Origin: Pseudoxanthomonas sp. NC8
GTDB taxonomy: Bacteria > Pseudomonadota > Gammaproteobacteria > Xanthomonadales > Xanthomonadaceae
Assembly: GCA_025232375.1 (NCBI GenBank)
Contig: CP060419.1
Span: 62,001 to 126,000 of the forward strand
Reading direction: 5' to 3'
DNA: 64,000 bases
Shown here piece by piece: positions 30,723-48,443 of this stretch. A program made the position numbers and the translations under genes. Position 1 is the first letter of the stretch, and every line of letters begins with the position of its first letter. Below the pieces are notes generated by a model, which had not been told where the DNA came from, made no database searches, and saw only the letters and a program-made list of their open reading frames with translations.

Positions 30723-30747
30723 TGCGATCCGCCGCTGCGGTGTCCTG

Positions 30748-32009
30748 CTAGCCGGTGGCGAACTCCTCCGCCTTGATCCGCAAGGTGTCGGCAATCGAGT
30801 CGTCGACCGGCCGGCCGGTCACCCGGTTGGCCACGTACTCGCCAAGCACGATCCCGTGCTTGTAGCCGTGGCCGGAGCCACCCCTACCACCCATACGTTG
30901 TCGAACTCGGGGTGGCGGTCGACGATCAGGTTCGAGTCGACGCTGTTCTCGTACTGGCAGATGCGCGCATCGACCAGCGGCTGGTCGCGGAGGCCGGGGA
31001 ACCAGCGGGCGACGAATTCCCGCGCCGCCGCCAGCTCGTGCGGCTTCACGTGGCGGTCCTGCGTATCCGGATCGACCAGCACTTCGTCGATCCTGGGCGC
31101 CAGCTTGAAGCCGCGACCTTCGACGCTGGGAAACCCGTATGCTCCGCCGGCCGACCAGGTTGGAAAGTTCGGATACGAGTAGCTGTTGTCACCCGGCGGC
31201 GTGGCCACGAAGAACACCGCCCGCCGCGGTGACTGGATCTTCCTGCCGAGAAGCGCGGGGAACACTTTCGGCAACCACGGTCCGAGCGCGAACACGAACT
31301 GGCTGGCCTGGACGGTGCCGCCATCGGCGCGCTTGAGCTCGAGCAGGGTCCGGCCCCGGCGCCGGCCCGGTTCGACGCGGGCATCGAGCACGGTTCCGCC
31401 CTGACGCGCGAAGGCGTCCGCGACCGCGACACAACCCTCGCGCGCCTTGAGCACGCCGGTGGTCGGGGTGTAGAACCCGAACGCGGCATCATGGGTGGCG
31501 ATCTGCGGGAAGCGCCTGCGCACCTCGTCCAGGTCGAGCACCTCGTAGGGGACTTGCAACCGGTCGAAACTGCCGCGCGTCGACGCCAGCGACGTGCTCC
31601 AAGCATCGGCCAGTGACAGCTGCCCGGTCCTGTAGAAAAGCTTGCGGCCCCACTCGGCCTGCCGTGCTTCCCAGCGTTCGAAGGCCTGCAGCACCCAGCG
31701 CGTGTAGAGCTCGCGCTCGCCGTAGCCGGCGCGGATCTGCCGGCTCTCGCCACCAGAGCTGGCGAGCGCATTTCCCGCGCCGTACTGGTCCACCAGCGCC
31801 ACGGCATGGCCCTGCTCGCGCAGGTAGAGCGCGGTCCAGCCACCAAACGCACCGGCGCCCACTACGGCGATGTCTGACGCACCACCCGCCGGGTTCGCGC
31901 GTGCCGCCCGTTGCCCGTTGGCCGCCACTGGCGCCGCGCCCAGCCCCATGCCTACTGCCAAGGCGCCGGCATTGATGCCGGCCGCCTTCAGGAAGTCGCG
32001 TCTGTCCAT
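30748..32009 (-). CDS. TAT-exported FAD-dependent oxidoreductase (DAO / sarcosine oxidase-like)
   Basis: Twin-arginine leader MDRRDFLKAAGINAGALAVG, then the FAD Rossmann motif DIAVVGAGAFGGWTALYLRE. Family features include YGAGNALASSGGESRQIRAG near 31760, which resembles the flavin-attachment region of sarcosine and N-methyltryptophan oxidases, ATHDAAFGFYTPTTGVLKAR and, after a break near 30885, GSGHGYKHGIVLGEYVANRV, the C-terminal FAD-binding loop. It ends at the TAG at 30748-30750. About 420 residues. It would oxidise an amine or amino acid in the periplasm; the substrate is not evident. It lies 85 bases downstream of TonB receptor 2, probably co-transcribed. Confidence 0.85.
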
Positions 32010-32094
32010 GTTTCCTCCAGTGTTCGTGAATGCAAGCAGTTGGTTGCCAAGGGCGCGAGCCGCGCGCCGCGCGGGGTGTCGCGGCGTTGCGCTC

Positions 32095-34733
32095 CTACCA
32101 CTGGTAGCGGGCGCTCAGCGAGGAGAAACCACCGTCACCGGACAGCGGCCCGTTGGTGGCGTAGGCGTAGTACTGGTTGGTCCCGACCAGCGGTGCCGGC
32201 AGCTTGTCCGGCTTGCGATCGAACAGGTTGGTCACCGTCGCCTGCACGCTCCAGTGTTCGTCAAACCGGAAATCGAAGCTGATGTCGGTGAGCCAGACCG
32301 AACCGATGTCGTAGCTGATCTGGTTCTGGCCGGCATACGGTCCGGTGGCGGGCACCACCGCGGGCGAGCCGTAGCGCTGCAGGTCCCCGTAGTGGGTGAA
32401 GCGCAACAGCAATCCCACGCGTTCCGTCTGCCAGTTGGCGGAGAGGATCTCCTTGCTCTTCGGCGACAGGTAAAGCAGCTGGTTCTCGTCGGCCTTGGCT
32501 GAAGACCGGGATGTTCAGCGAGGCGAGTACCGGCGGGGTGACGGCTACGCTGCGCAGCTTGGCGTCGTTGTAGTTCGCCGCGGCGGTCAGGGTCAGGTTG
32601 CCGTGCTCGGCCAGATCGAAGCGCTTCTCCGGGGTTACGTCCACGCCCTCGGTACGCGTATTGGCGGCGTTGATCAGGTAGTTCACGCGGTCGCCGGCCG
32701 CCAGGCCAGCAGCCACCAGCAGCGGCCCGGAGCCACGGTAGAGCGATTCCCCGAACGTGGTCGCCGCGGCGATGCGGTTGTCCACATCGATGCGGTAGAC
32801 ATCCACGGCGATGTTGAAGCTGTCCGACGGCGCGTATACCAGGCCGAGGGCGTAGTTGACTGATTCCTCGGGCTCCAGCGGCTTGGCGCCGGGGCGATGC
32901 CTTCAGGCGAGTCGGTGGTAAGGGTATGGGTCACGAAGGTTGGCGAAGACACCGAAGTCTTGAACGACGGTGCCTGCAGTACCGGCGCCTGGAAGCCGTT
33001 GCTGACGGTGCCACGCACCGCAAAGTGGTCGTTGATCTCGTAGCGGCTGGACAGCCGCAGGGCCTCGGCGCCGCCGAAGTCGGAGTAGTGTTCGTAGCGC
33101 GCGGCCAAGTCGATGACCCAGTGCGAAAGCGGATTGATCGAAACGCTTACGTAGCCCGCATAGCTGTCGCGCGAAGTGTCGATGTTGTCGCGCGGGTGAT
33201 AGCCGGGCTGCGACTGGCTGTAGCCGGCGCTGGGAGGCAGCGGCCGCCCCGCGTTGGGTCCGTCGAGGACCGGGACGCCACCGTGGGTATAGGACTGCAG
33301 GTCGCCGTTGCCGCGCTGGTAGGCCGAATGACGATACTCGAGCCCTGTGGCGAACTGCAGTGGTTCGGCCAGGAGCCGACGTCGAAGGAACGCTGCAGGT
33401 CGAAGTTGTTGGTCCACGCCGTATGGCGTAGCTGGCCGATGTAGAAGCTGGTCTGGCTGGCCATACCACAGGTCGGATTGAGGTCGTTGTGCATGTACCA
33501 GCGCATGCGGTCTTCGCCGTAGACGCTGCTCAGGTCCCAGCTCCAGCCGGAGGCGGTCAGTCCCCGTATGCCGACGATGGTGCCGAAGTCCTTCTCGTCC
33601 AGTTCGTCCTTGGGCGCGTAGCCATCGGGGAAGATCGCGCGCACGGTTTCGTCGCGGTAGGCCGGGCGGTAGTTCTGTGGAGCCTGGGACGAACGTTGCG
33701 AGTAGTTGAGGAATGCATAGAAATCCGCCGACTCGCCAAGCTCGTGACCGGCATCCAGGCTCAGTGTCCGCAGTTCGGTCTCGCGGTTTCCTGAAATCTT
33801 CTGCACATTGCTGTCGCGCGTGGCTTCGCGCGGATCCGGAGTGGCACCCCGCGGCAGCAGGTAGCCGTTGGTGGCATGCGGCGCCCCGGTTGCCGTCACC
33901 GGCAGCACGGCGTTCCCGTTCGCGCCACGCGGGAAGTAGAACAGGTACTCAGGTGGGACCGGGGTAGTGGTCACCGTGGGGTCGGCATCGCTGAACTGCC
34001 CGGTCAGGCGCACATGCCCGCGCTCACCCCAGCCGAAACCGGCGCTGGCGACGCCGACCTTGGTCATTCCGTCGCCCTTGAAGTACTGGCCGGCCCGGAA
34101 CGAGGCTTCGCCGCCTTCGGCGGACTTGTCGGTGATGATGTTGACCACGCCGGCGATCGCATCCGAGCCGTAGATCGCCGAAGCGCCGTCACGCAGCACT
34201 TCGATGCGCTCGATCACACCATTCGGGATTAGCCCCAGGTCGACCGGCGCCTGCCCGGTCAGGCCGCCAGCGGTCAGCAGCGCGGTCGGGTGCCAGCGCT
34301 TGCCGTTGACCAGGACGAGCGTGTGGTTCGGGCTCAGTCCGCGCAGTTGCCCCGCGCGGACCATGCTCCCGTGGCCGGAGGTGCCGCCGCGGATGGGGGT
34401 ATTCCACGACGGCACGGTCGCGTTGAGCACGTCGAGCACGTCGACCTTGTTGGTGGTGGCGATCTCGGTCGCGCTGATGACATCGATCGGCGACGGACTG
34501 TTCTCCACCGTGCGGCCGCTGACGCGCGCACCGGTGACGGTCAGGGCATCGAGGGTGGTGGCGGCACCACTGGCGGCGGCAGCGCTGGCGATGGCGTCCG
34601 GTGCGCCCTCACCTGCTGCAGTCGTACCGGTCGTCTGCGCGAAAGCCGGAGAGGCGAGGATGGTGCCGATAACGAGGGCAAGAACCGCCCGACGCTGCGC
34701 TGGTCGCGCAACGGCAGAGGAAGAGAACGGCAT
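32095..34733 (-). CDS. TonB-dependent outer membrane receptor 2 (large)
   Basis: About 880 residues. Signal peptide AVLALVIGTILASPAFAQ; the TonB region TTLDALTVTGARVSGRTVEN; plug motifs PSPIDVISATEIATTNKVDV, GLSPNHTLVLVNGKRWHPTA and IERIEVLRDGASAIYGSDAI, all strongly typical, followed by AGVVNIIT. The barrel carries aromatic strands and ends LSARYQW. Frame breaks lie near 33370, 32895 and 32500. The plug sequence belongs to the large-receptor class that imports oligosaccharides, peptides or haem-type ligands. It is followed by the FAD oxidoreductase and preceded by intact benE. The ligand is unknown. Confidence 0.92.
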
Positions 34734-34804
34734 TGGTTTCTCCGAGCGAGCAGATGACGGGCGGCTTGTCCCAGCCGCGTCGCTACCGCGAAGCGCCCTG
34801 GTGT

Positions 34805-34820
34805 ATTCCCGTGTTGGAAT
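34805..34820. promoter_or_regulatory. Short palindrome in the TonB receptor 2 leader region
   Basis: ATTCC and GGAAT flank a six-base spacer about 75 bases upstream of the receptor 2 start, inside a 258-base gene-free stretch (34734-34991) that is less GC-rich than its surroundings. It may be part of the receptor promoter or an operator; nothing more can be said from one site. Confidence 0.25.
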
Positions 34821-34991
34821 CTATTGACCCGCGCCTGCCTGCGTCCACATCGACCGATGCGTTTCTTATGTCTTTCCGGCCACAGCAAATGAGCAGGTGC
34901 GCGGCTGGCACATGACTGCCGGCACGTCGTGCGCGGCATTCACCCGGATCGATCGCGGCGACATCGGCTGCGTGGCTGCGTCGTGCGATGC

Positions 34992-36191
34992 TCAGCGACT
35001 GTCGCGGTGGCTGAGTACCCAACGCACGACGACCCCGGCGGTAAGGCCCCAGAACGCCGCGCCGATTCCGAGCAGGGCCAGTCCCGAGGCGGTGACCAGG
35101 AAAGTGACCAGCGCCGCTTCCCGTTCGTCTTCTTCGCGCAGTGCCGTGGCAAGGCTGCCGCCCAGCGTGCCGAGCAGTGCGATACCGGCGATCCCCACCA
35201 CCAGCGCGTGCGGGAACGCGGCGAACAGGCCGGCGACTGTGGCGCCGAACAGGCCGACCAGCAGGTAGAAGATTCCCGCCCAGACTGCCGCCATGTAGCG
35301 CCTGGCCGGATCCGGATGTGCCTCCGGACCCATGCAGATCGCCGCGGTGATTGCCGCCAGGTTCAACGCGAATCCGCCGAACGGGGCCAGCAGCAGGTTG
35401 GCCACCCCGGTCCAGCCGATCGCCGGCGAGACCGGCACCGCGTAGCCGGAGGCGCGGATCACCGCCACGCCCGGCACGTTCTGCGAAGCCATGGTCACCA
35501 CGAACAGCGGCAGGGCCACGCCGAGCACGCACGCTGGTAAGGCTGAATCGCGGCGTGGTCCAGACCGGCGAGGCCAGTTCCAGGCGCAGGCTGCCGGTGT
35601 GCAGCAGGCCACTGGCCGCAGCCACCGCGATGCCGGCAAGCAGGGTCAGGATCACCGCGTAGCGTGGCCACAGCCGGCGCGCGAGCAACCACGCACCGAG
35701 CATGGCCAGGACCAGCGCCGGCTCGGTCCCGACCGCGGCGAAGGCGTCGATGCCGAAGCGCAGCAGCACCCCGGCGAGCATGGCCGAGGCCAGCGCCAGC
35801 GGGATGCGGCCGAGCGCGCGTTCGAACAGGCCGGAGAAGCCGGCGATGGCGATCAGCAGTGCCGACAGCAGGAAGCCGCCCACCGCCTCGGCCATCGGCA
35901 CGCCGGCGGCGCTGGCCACCAGCATCGCTGCGCCCGGCGTGGACCAGGCGGTGACCACCGGCATCTTCCAGCGCCACGACAGGCCGATGCAGGTCAGGCC
36001 CATGCCGATGCCCAGCGCCCACATCCACGAGCTGGTCTGCGCCGGCGTGGCGCCAAGCGCCTGCGCGGCTGGAACACGATCGCCGCCGAACTGGCGAAGC
36101 CGACCAGCACGGTCACGAAACCGGCGGCGAGGGTGGACAGGGCGGGGAGCGCGGGCAGGCGCCGGTCGGGCGTGGAATCCATGGCCGCCAT
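34992..36191 (-). CDS. benE: Benzoate/H+ symporter family protein (BenE)
   Basis: A membrane protein of about 400 residues with 11-12 helices. N-terminal [20 protein letters not shown] is followed after a break by [20 protein letters not shown]; then [20 protein letters not shown], the characteristic BenE stretch, [19 protein letters not shown] and [18 protein letters not shown]. The C-terminus ([20 protein letters not shown] and [20 protein letters not shown]) is intact. Breaks lie near 36055 and at 35537 (TAAGG). Two starts are possible, ATG 36191 next to GGAGG or ATG 36182. BenE members import benzoate or related aromatics; whether this one does is unknown, since no catabolic genes are nearby. 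Confidence 0.82.
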
Positions 36192-36322
36192 TGTCCTCCG
36201 GCAACGTGGCGGCGGCATCGGCCATTGGTCGCGCACGCCGCGCCGGGCGGTCCTGCGCCGCCTCGACACGCACGCCGCGGAACGGGCGTAAAGTGCCCGG
36301 ACCTTCCCAGAGGAGTCGTGCG

Positions 36323-37349
36323 ATGGACAGGACGATGAAGGCTGCGGTGGTGCGTGCGTTCGGCCAGCCGCTGGTGATCGAGGAAGTGGCGGTACCACGC
36401 CCGGGACCGGGCGATGTGCTGGTGAAGATCGAGGCCTGCGGGGTGTGCCACACCGACCTGCACGCGGCCGAAGGCGACTGGCCGGTCAAGCCGGCGCCGC
36501 CGTTCATCCCGGGCCACGAGGGCGTGGGCCACGTGGTCGCGGTCGGCGCCGGCGTCACCCACGTCAAGGAAGGCGACCGCGTCGGCATTCCTGGCTGTAC
36601 TCGGCCTGCGGCCACTGCGAACACTGCCTGGGCGGCTGGGAAACGCTGTGCGAGGCGCAGCAGAACACCGGCTACTCGGTCAACGGCGGTTTCGCCCAGT
36701 ACGCGCTGGCCAATGCCGGCTATGTCGGCCACCTGCCCAAGGACATCGGCTTCGTCGAGATCGCGCCGGTGCTGTGCGCGGGCGTGACCGTCTACAAGGG
36801 CCTGAAGATGACCGACGCCCGCCCCGGCGAGTGGGTCGTCATTTCCGGCATCGGTGGCCTTGGCCACATGGCGGTGCAGTACGCCAAGGCGATGGGCCTG
36901 AACGTGGCCGCGGTGGACGTGGACGACGAGAAGCTGGCGCTGGCGCGGCGGCTCGGTGCCACCGTCACGGTCAACGCCCGGACCACCGATCCGGTGGCGT
37001 TCCTGAAGAAGGAAATCGGCGGTGCGCACGGTGGCCTGGTCACCGCAGTGTCACCCAAGGCCTTCGAACAGGCCGGGGCATGATCCGCCGCGGCGGAACG
37101 TTGTCGCTGGTCGGCCTGCCGCCGGGCACCTTCCCGCTGGACATCTTCGGCATGGTGCTCAACGGGATCACGGTGCGCGGCTCGATCGTCGGCACCCGCC
37201 TGGACCTGCAGGAGTCGCTGGAGTTCGCCGCGCAGGGCAAGGTCGCCGCGACCGTGGCGTCCGACAGGCTCGAGAACATCAACGACATCTTCGCCCGCAT
37301 GCACAAGGGCGAGATCAAGGGCCGGATCGTGCTCGACCTGGCGGCCTGA
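36323..37349 (+). CDS. adhP: Zinc-dependent alcohol dehydrogenase (AdhP/AdhA type)
   Basis: A medium-chain dehydrogenase of about 341 residues oxidising primary alcohols with NAD. The catalytic zinc ligands are in [11 protein letters not shown] and [10 protein letters not shown]; the structural zinc site is [18 protein letters not shown]; the NAD-binding motif is [20 protein letters not shown] near 36845. The C-terminus [16 protein letters not shown] is typical. Breaks lie near 36590 and near 37080. AGGAG precedes the ATG. It is transcribed divergently from benE, with a 131-base gap that must hold both promoters. Confidence 0.92.
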
Positions 37350-37401
37350 GCTGGCGCTGGCCCATCCCGGCCCCGCGCTGGACCCAAGGGCAATGGTCGT
37401 C

Positions 37402-37434
37402 GCCACCGGCACGGTGTCGCCGTGCGCGGGTGGC
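37402..37434. terminator. Probable terminator hairpin
   Basis: GCCACC at 37402-37407 pairs with GGTGGC at 37429-37434, and inside them CACGG pairs with CCGTG around TGTCG. It lies between the convergent alcohol dehydrogenase and polysaccharide deacetylase genes. There is no T-run, so its activity is uncertain. Confidence 0.45.
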
Positions 37435-37482
37435 GAACGATCGCCGGGCTCGACAGGGGCGTGAAGCGCCGGCGCTGGCGGC

Positions 37483-38461
37483 CTACTCCGATGCCTGTCC
37501 GGTAAGGTCCAGTACCCAGCGTGGCACCAGCGGCTCGCCGGCATAGAAGGATTCGGGCATGCCCGCGCCCATGGCCCAGCGGTGCAGCCAGCTCGGGCCG
37601 CGCCGGCCGTCATAGCCTTCCTCGCCGCGGGCGTAGGCGGGATCCTTCAGCGCCTCGTCCAGGCCCACCACCCGGTAGCCGCGCCGTTGCACGCCCGCCA
37701 CCAGGCTGGCGTAGGTCGCGGCGTTGAGCTCGTTGGCATGCAGCAGCCAGACCTGCGGCAACGCGTAGCCCAGCAGTGCCTGCGACTGCCGTTCGTAGTA
37801 GTCGACCGTGTTGAGCATGTAGGGGACGTATCCCCGCCGCAGGCGTTCCAGGTCGCGTCGCGATCGACGGCCTGGACCTCGCCATCGAGAACGCGGGAGT
37901 AGGCCGACGCCCAGATCCACTCGCTGTTGTCGACCGTGACCGGGGCGATCCGGTAGCCATGCCGGTGCAGGAAATCCGCAAGCGCCGCGCGTTCGGCGGC
38001 GTTCTGTCCCGCCCGCAGGTAGGGATGCCGGAACCAGCGGGGCGCGGCGTCCCGCTCGGCCAGCAGCGGCCGCAACACGCGCTCGCCGCGCAGGATGTCC
38101 TGCTGGTACGCCTCCAGCCCGACCGTGTGCAGGTCGAGGTGGCTGTAGGTGTGGTTGCCCAGCTCATGCCCGGCCTCGAGCCAGTCGCGCAGCATGGCCA
38201 CGCGTTCGGCCTGGACGTGTCCATCGATCTCGAGCTTGTCCTCGTTGACGAAGCCCACCACCGGCACGGCGGCGCTGACCAGCTGCTCCATCAGCTGCGC
38301 ATGGCGCGTGGCCAGGACCGGTTCCGGGATCGCACCGGCCCGCCGCTGGGCAGGTCGTCGATGGTGATGGCGATGCGCCGGTCGGGTTCGGCCGCATGGG
38401 TGAGGCCGGTCAGGCCCAGCAGCAGGAGCAGCAGGTGCAGGCAGGGAATCAGTCGATGCAT
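37483..38461 (-). CDS. Exported polysaccharide deacetylase (NodB homology)
   Basis: The leader MHRLIPCLHLLLLLLGLTGL is a signal peptide. The NodB motifs follow: RRIAITIDDLP with the catalytic DD, GHELGNHTYSHLDLH with the HxxxH metal site, and WFRHPYLRAGQN. A frame change near 38345 separates the start from the main body, and another near 37860 precedes YVPYMLNTVDYYERQSQALL and the C-terminal VWLLHANELNAATYASLVAG region with its catalytic His. The C-terminus is a variable extension ending LDLTGQASE. It would remove N- or O-acetyl groups from a glycan in the envelope; the target is unknown. Confidence 0.83.
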
Positions 38462-38673
38462 CGGCGGTCGCCATCCGGAGGAGGACGCAAGCCTACAGGC
38501 TGTGCCACGCCTTGCCGCCTGCCGCCTTGCCGCCCTGCGCCCGCGGTCTCCGGTCTCCTGGGCAGGACGGCGTGCATTCCCGCAGCCGGGCGCAGAGGCA
38601 GAAAAGGTAATCCCCCACCCATTAGCTGACGCCAGAAGTGGAATTTTCCCGTACCCCTTCCCGAGGAGGTTCC
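38462..38673. other. Gene-free stretch before the IS remnant
   Basis: About 210 bases upstream of the deacetylase. It should hold the deacetylase promoter on the minus strand. The part from about 38608 (TAATCCCCCACCCATTAGC) to the ribosome binding site AGGAGG at 38663 looks like the left end and leader of an IS3-type element. Nothing else is visible. Confidence 0.45.
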
Positions 38674-38811
38674 ATGAAGAAGTCCCGCTTCACCGACAGC
38701 CGGATCATCGCCGTGCTCAAGCGGGCCGAGGCCGGCGCGCCCGGGCCGGAGCTGTGCCGCGAGAACGGCATCAGCTCGGCGACGTTCCACAAGTCGGCAA
38801 AGGTACTCTGA
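38674..38811 (+). mobile_element. IS3-family orfA remnant
   Basis: A 45-residue ORF, MKKSRFTDSRIIAVLKRAEA, then PELCRENGISSATFHKS and a foreign tail before the TGA at 38809-38811. This is the N-terminal helix-turn-helix of an IS3-group OrfA, which in full elements continues after ATFYKW for another 40 residues and is followed by OrfB. GAGGAGG stands eight bases before the ATG. The break after ATFHKS and the absence of OrfB show that only the left end of the element survives. Confidence 0.8.
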
Positions 38812-38933
38812 CCCCTGTTTCGGCGGCGAACTTCCGACACCGGTCACGTTTCGCGGAAAAGCCGCCCCTGGGCGGTCAAGACGGCCGTGCCGCCGCCGAT
38901 AGCGTTGCCGGAGTTCCCGCGCAGCGGGGGCCA

Positions 38934-46588
<7,655 letters not shown>

Positions 46589-46649
46589 CTCGAAGGAACA
46601 TGCATGCGGCGTGCTGTGCGCCGGATGCGGGCGAAGGCAGCACCGCGCA

Positions 46650-46667
46650 CAGTTTCCATGGAAACTG
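46650..46667. promoter_or_regulatory. Perfect 18-base palindrome upstream of gltB
   Basis: CAGTTTCCATGGAAACTG, a complete dyad, ends 62 bases upstream of the gltB start. A dyad with no loop is a typical dimeric-repressor or activator site. It is a good candidate operator for gltBD; the regulator is unknown. Confidence 0.6.
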
Positions 46668-46710
46668 ACGCAACCTGGAATGCCGCCGGATTTCCGACTA
46701 AACCACAGAT

Positions 46711-46726
46711 GTTGCGGTGCCGCAAC
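46711..46726. promoter_or_regulatory. Second palindrome upstream of gltB
   Basis: GTTGCGG-TG-CCGCAAC, about 123 bases upstream of the gltB start on the minus strand. On that strand its TTGCGG half could serve as a -35 element with TTTAGT 17 bases later as a weak -10, so the site may overlap the promoter. The promoter reading is speculative. Confidence 0.4.
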
Positions 46727-46834
46727 TCGGTGAAATAACGGCCCCGCATGAGTCGCGCCGAGCCGTCACCGGACGTTCGCCACCGCATGGTCGCGGGGCG
46801 GAATGCGTGGGCGGCCGGGCGCCGCCGGCGAGGT

Positions 46835-47221
46835 TCAGCCGCAGCGCACCGCGACGATGTTGCCGGCCGCGTCGACTTCGATGCTCAGGCGTTCGCCGTC
46901 GAACTCCATGGTCACCATCTCGCCCGGGTGCAGCAGGCGGACCCGGCTCGCGCCGGCGTCGATGCGTGCCTGTTCAGTCACGCCGGCATCGGCCTTCTGG
47001 CCGATAAGGCCCTGCACCTGGCTGGCATCGCAGGTGGGTGCCGGCGGCGCGGTATCGGTGGGCGGCGGCGCGGCCGCGGCCGACGCCGAGGCGTGCGCGG
47101 CGTCGGCGATCGCCCGTTCCTGTTCGGCGCCGTCGTCCTCGGGCCCGCCACCGGCCGAACAGGCCGTCAGCGCGAACAGCAGGGCGAAGGACGCAGGCAG
47201 GCGGGTCGCGATGGCGTACAT
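46835..47221 (-). CDS. Peptidase inhibitor I78 family lipoprotein
   Basis: A 128-residue protein, intact. The leader RLPASFALLFALTACSAGGG has a clean lipobox (LTAC), so it is a lipoprotein. After an Ala/Pro-rich linker the I78 domain follows: CDASQVQGLIGQKADAGV, ARIDAGASRVRLLHPGEMV, LSIEVDAAGNIVAVRCG, with Cys at both ends. I78 proteins inhibit serine proteases of the subtilisin type. It is transcribed divergently from the type IB topoisomerase gene, 140 bases apart. A second, weaker I78-like gene lies beyond the topoisomerase. Confidence 0.83.
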   Translation of the reverse strand: MYAIATRLPASFALLFALTACSAGGGPEDDGAEQERAIADAAHASASAAAAPPPTDTAPPAPTCDASQVQGLIGQKADAGVTEQARIDAGASRVRLLHPGEMVTMEFDGERLSIEVDAAGNIVAVRCG

Positions 47222-47361
47222 GGGAAGGTTCCCTGCGAAACGAAGCCCGAGCTTGCCCGAGGCAACATTTGCGATGCGTTAATTGCCGTGTCGCAGGCGG
47301 CTTGACGGGCCGCATGCGCACCGATGCCGAAACTGGCGCTTCCCGGGTACCGGTTGCGGCG

Positions 47362-48433
47362 ATGAGCGACATCCCTCCTTCCACGGTCGGCAACGCGCGC
47401 GATGCCAGGCGCGCCGGCCTGGTGTACGTCTCCGACAGCGAGCCGGGACTGCGCCGCCAGCGGCAGGGACGGGGCTTTGTCTACCGTTCGCCCCGGAACC
47501 GACCCGTCCATGATGTGAAGACGCTTGCGCGGATACGGGCGCTGGCGATCCCGCCGGCATGGCGCGAGGTCTGGATCTGCGCCGATCCGCACGGGCATCT
47601 GCAGGCGACAGGGCGTGACGTCCGCGGTCGCAAGCAGTACCGCTACCACCGGCACTGGTCCAGTCGTCGCGGTAAGGACAAGTTCGACCGTATCGTCGCC
47701 TTCGGCCACGCGTTGCCCATGCTGCGCCGCGCGCTGCGTCGCGACCTGGCCCTGCCGGGTCATCCGCGGGAGAAGGTGCTGGCGATCGTCGTGGCGCTGC
47801 TGGACGACACACTGCTGCGGGTGGGGGACGACACCTACCGCCGGCAGAACCGTTCCTACGGCCTGACCACGTTGCGCAACCGCCATGTCCGCTTCCTCGC
47901 CGGTGGCCGGGCCCGGATCACGTTCCGCGGCAAGAGCGGACAGAGGCAGGAGGCGGTGATCGACGACCATCGCCTGGCCCGGCTGGTGCGCCGTTGCCGC
48001 GACCTGCCGGGGCACTGCCTGTTCCAGTACCGGGACGACGCTGGCGCGGTGGTTCCGGTGCGCTCGGACGAGGTCAACGACTACCTGCGCCAGGCCATGG
48101 GCGAGGCGTTCACCGCGAAGGATTTCCGCACCTTATGGGGCGGCACGCTGGCGGCCCTGCGCGGCCTTGGCGAAGGCGGGCAAACCGCCGCCGGCCGAAC
48201 ACGAGCGCGTCCGCGTGCAGAACGAGGTGCTGAGGGCGGTTGCCGCCGAACTGGGCAACACGCCTGCGGTCTGCCGCAGCGCGTACATCGATCCGCTCGT
48301 GTTCGAGGGCTGGCGCGGGGGCTGCCTGGACGGGTACGCGGCCCGCTGCCGGGGCCAGCGTCAGTGGGAGCGCGCCGCGCTGGCGTTCCTGCGCCGCGCG
48401 CACCGGCCGCCGCGGACTGTCCGCGGCGGTTGA
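47362..48433 (+). CDS. DNA topoisomerase IB
   Basis: A poxvirus-type monomeric topoisomerase of about 355 residues that relaxes supercoils through a 3'-phosphotyrosine. N-terminal GLVYVSDSEPGLRRQRQGRG and RIRALAIPPAWREVWICADP are the DNA-clamp signatures; RKQYRYHRHWSSRRGKDKFD follows. Catalytic elements are RQNRSYGLTTLRNRHVRF (Arg), ITFRGKSGQR (Lys), KDFRTLWGGTLAA (second Arg) and PAVCRSAYIDPLVF (the Tyr). Two disturbances occur: CCTTATGG at 48131, which adds one codon within FRTWGGT, and a frameshift at 48165 (CCTTGG). The start at 47362 is chosen because the domain begins soon after; ATG 47314 is also in frame. Confidence 0.9.
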
Positions 48434-48443
48434 GTCCGGCGGC

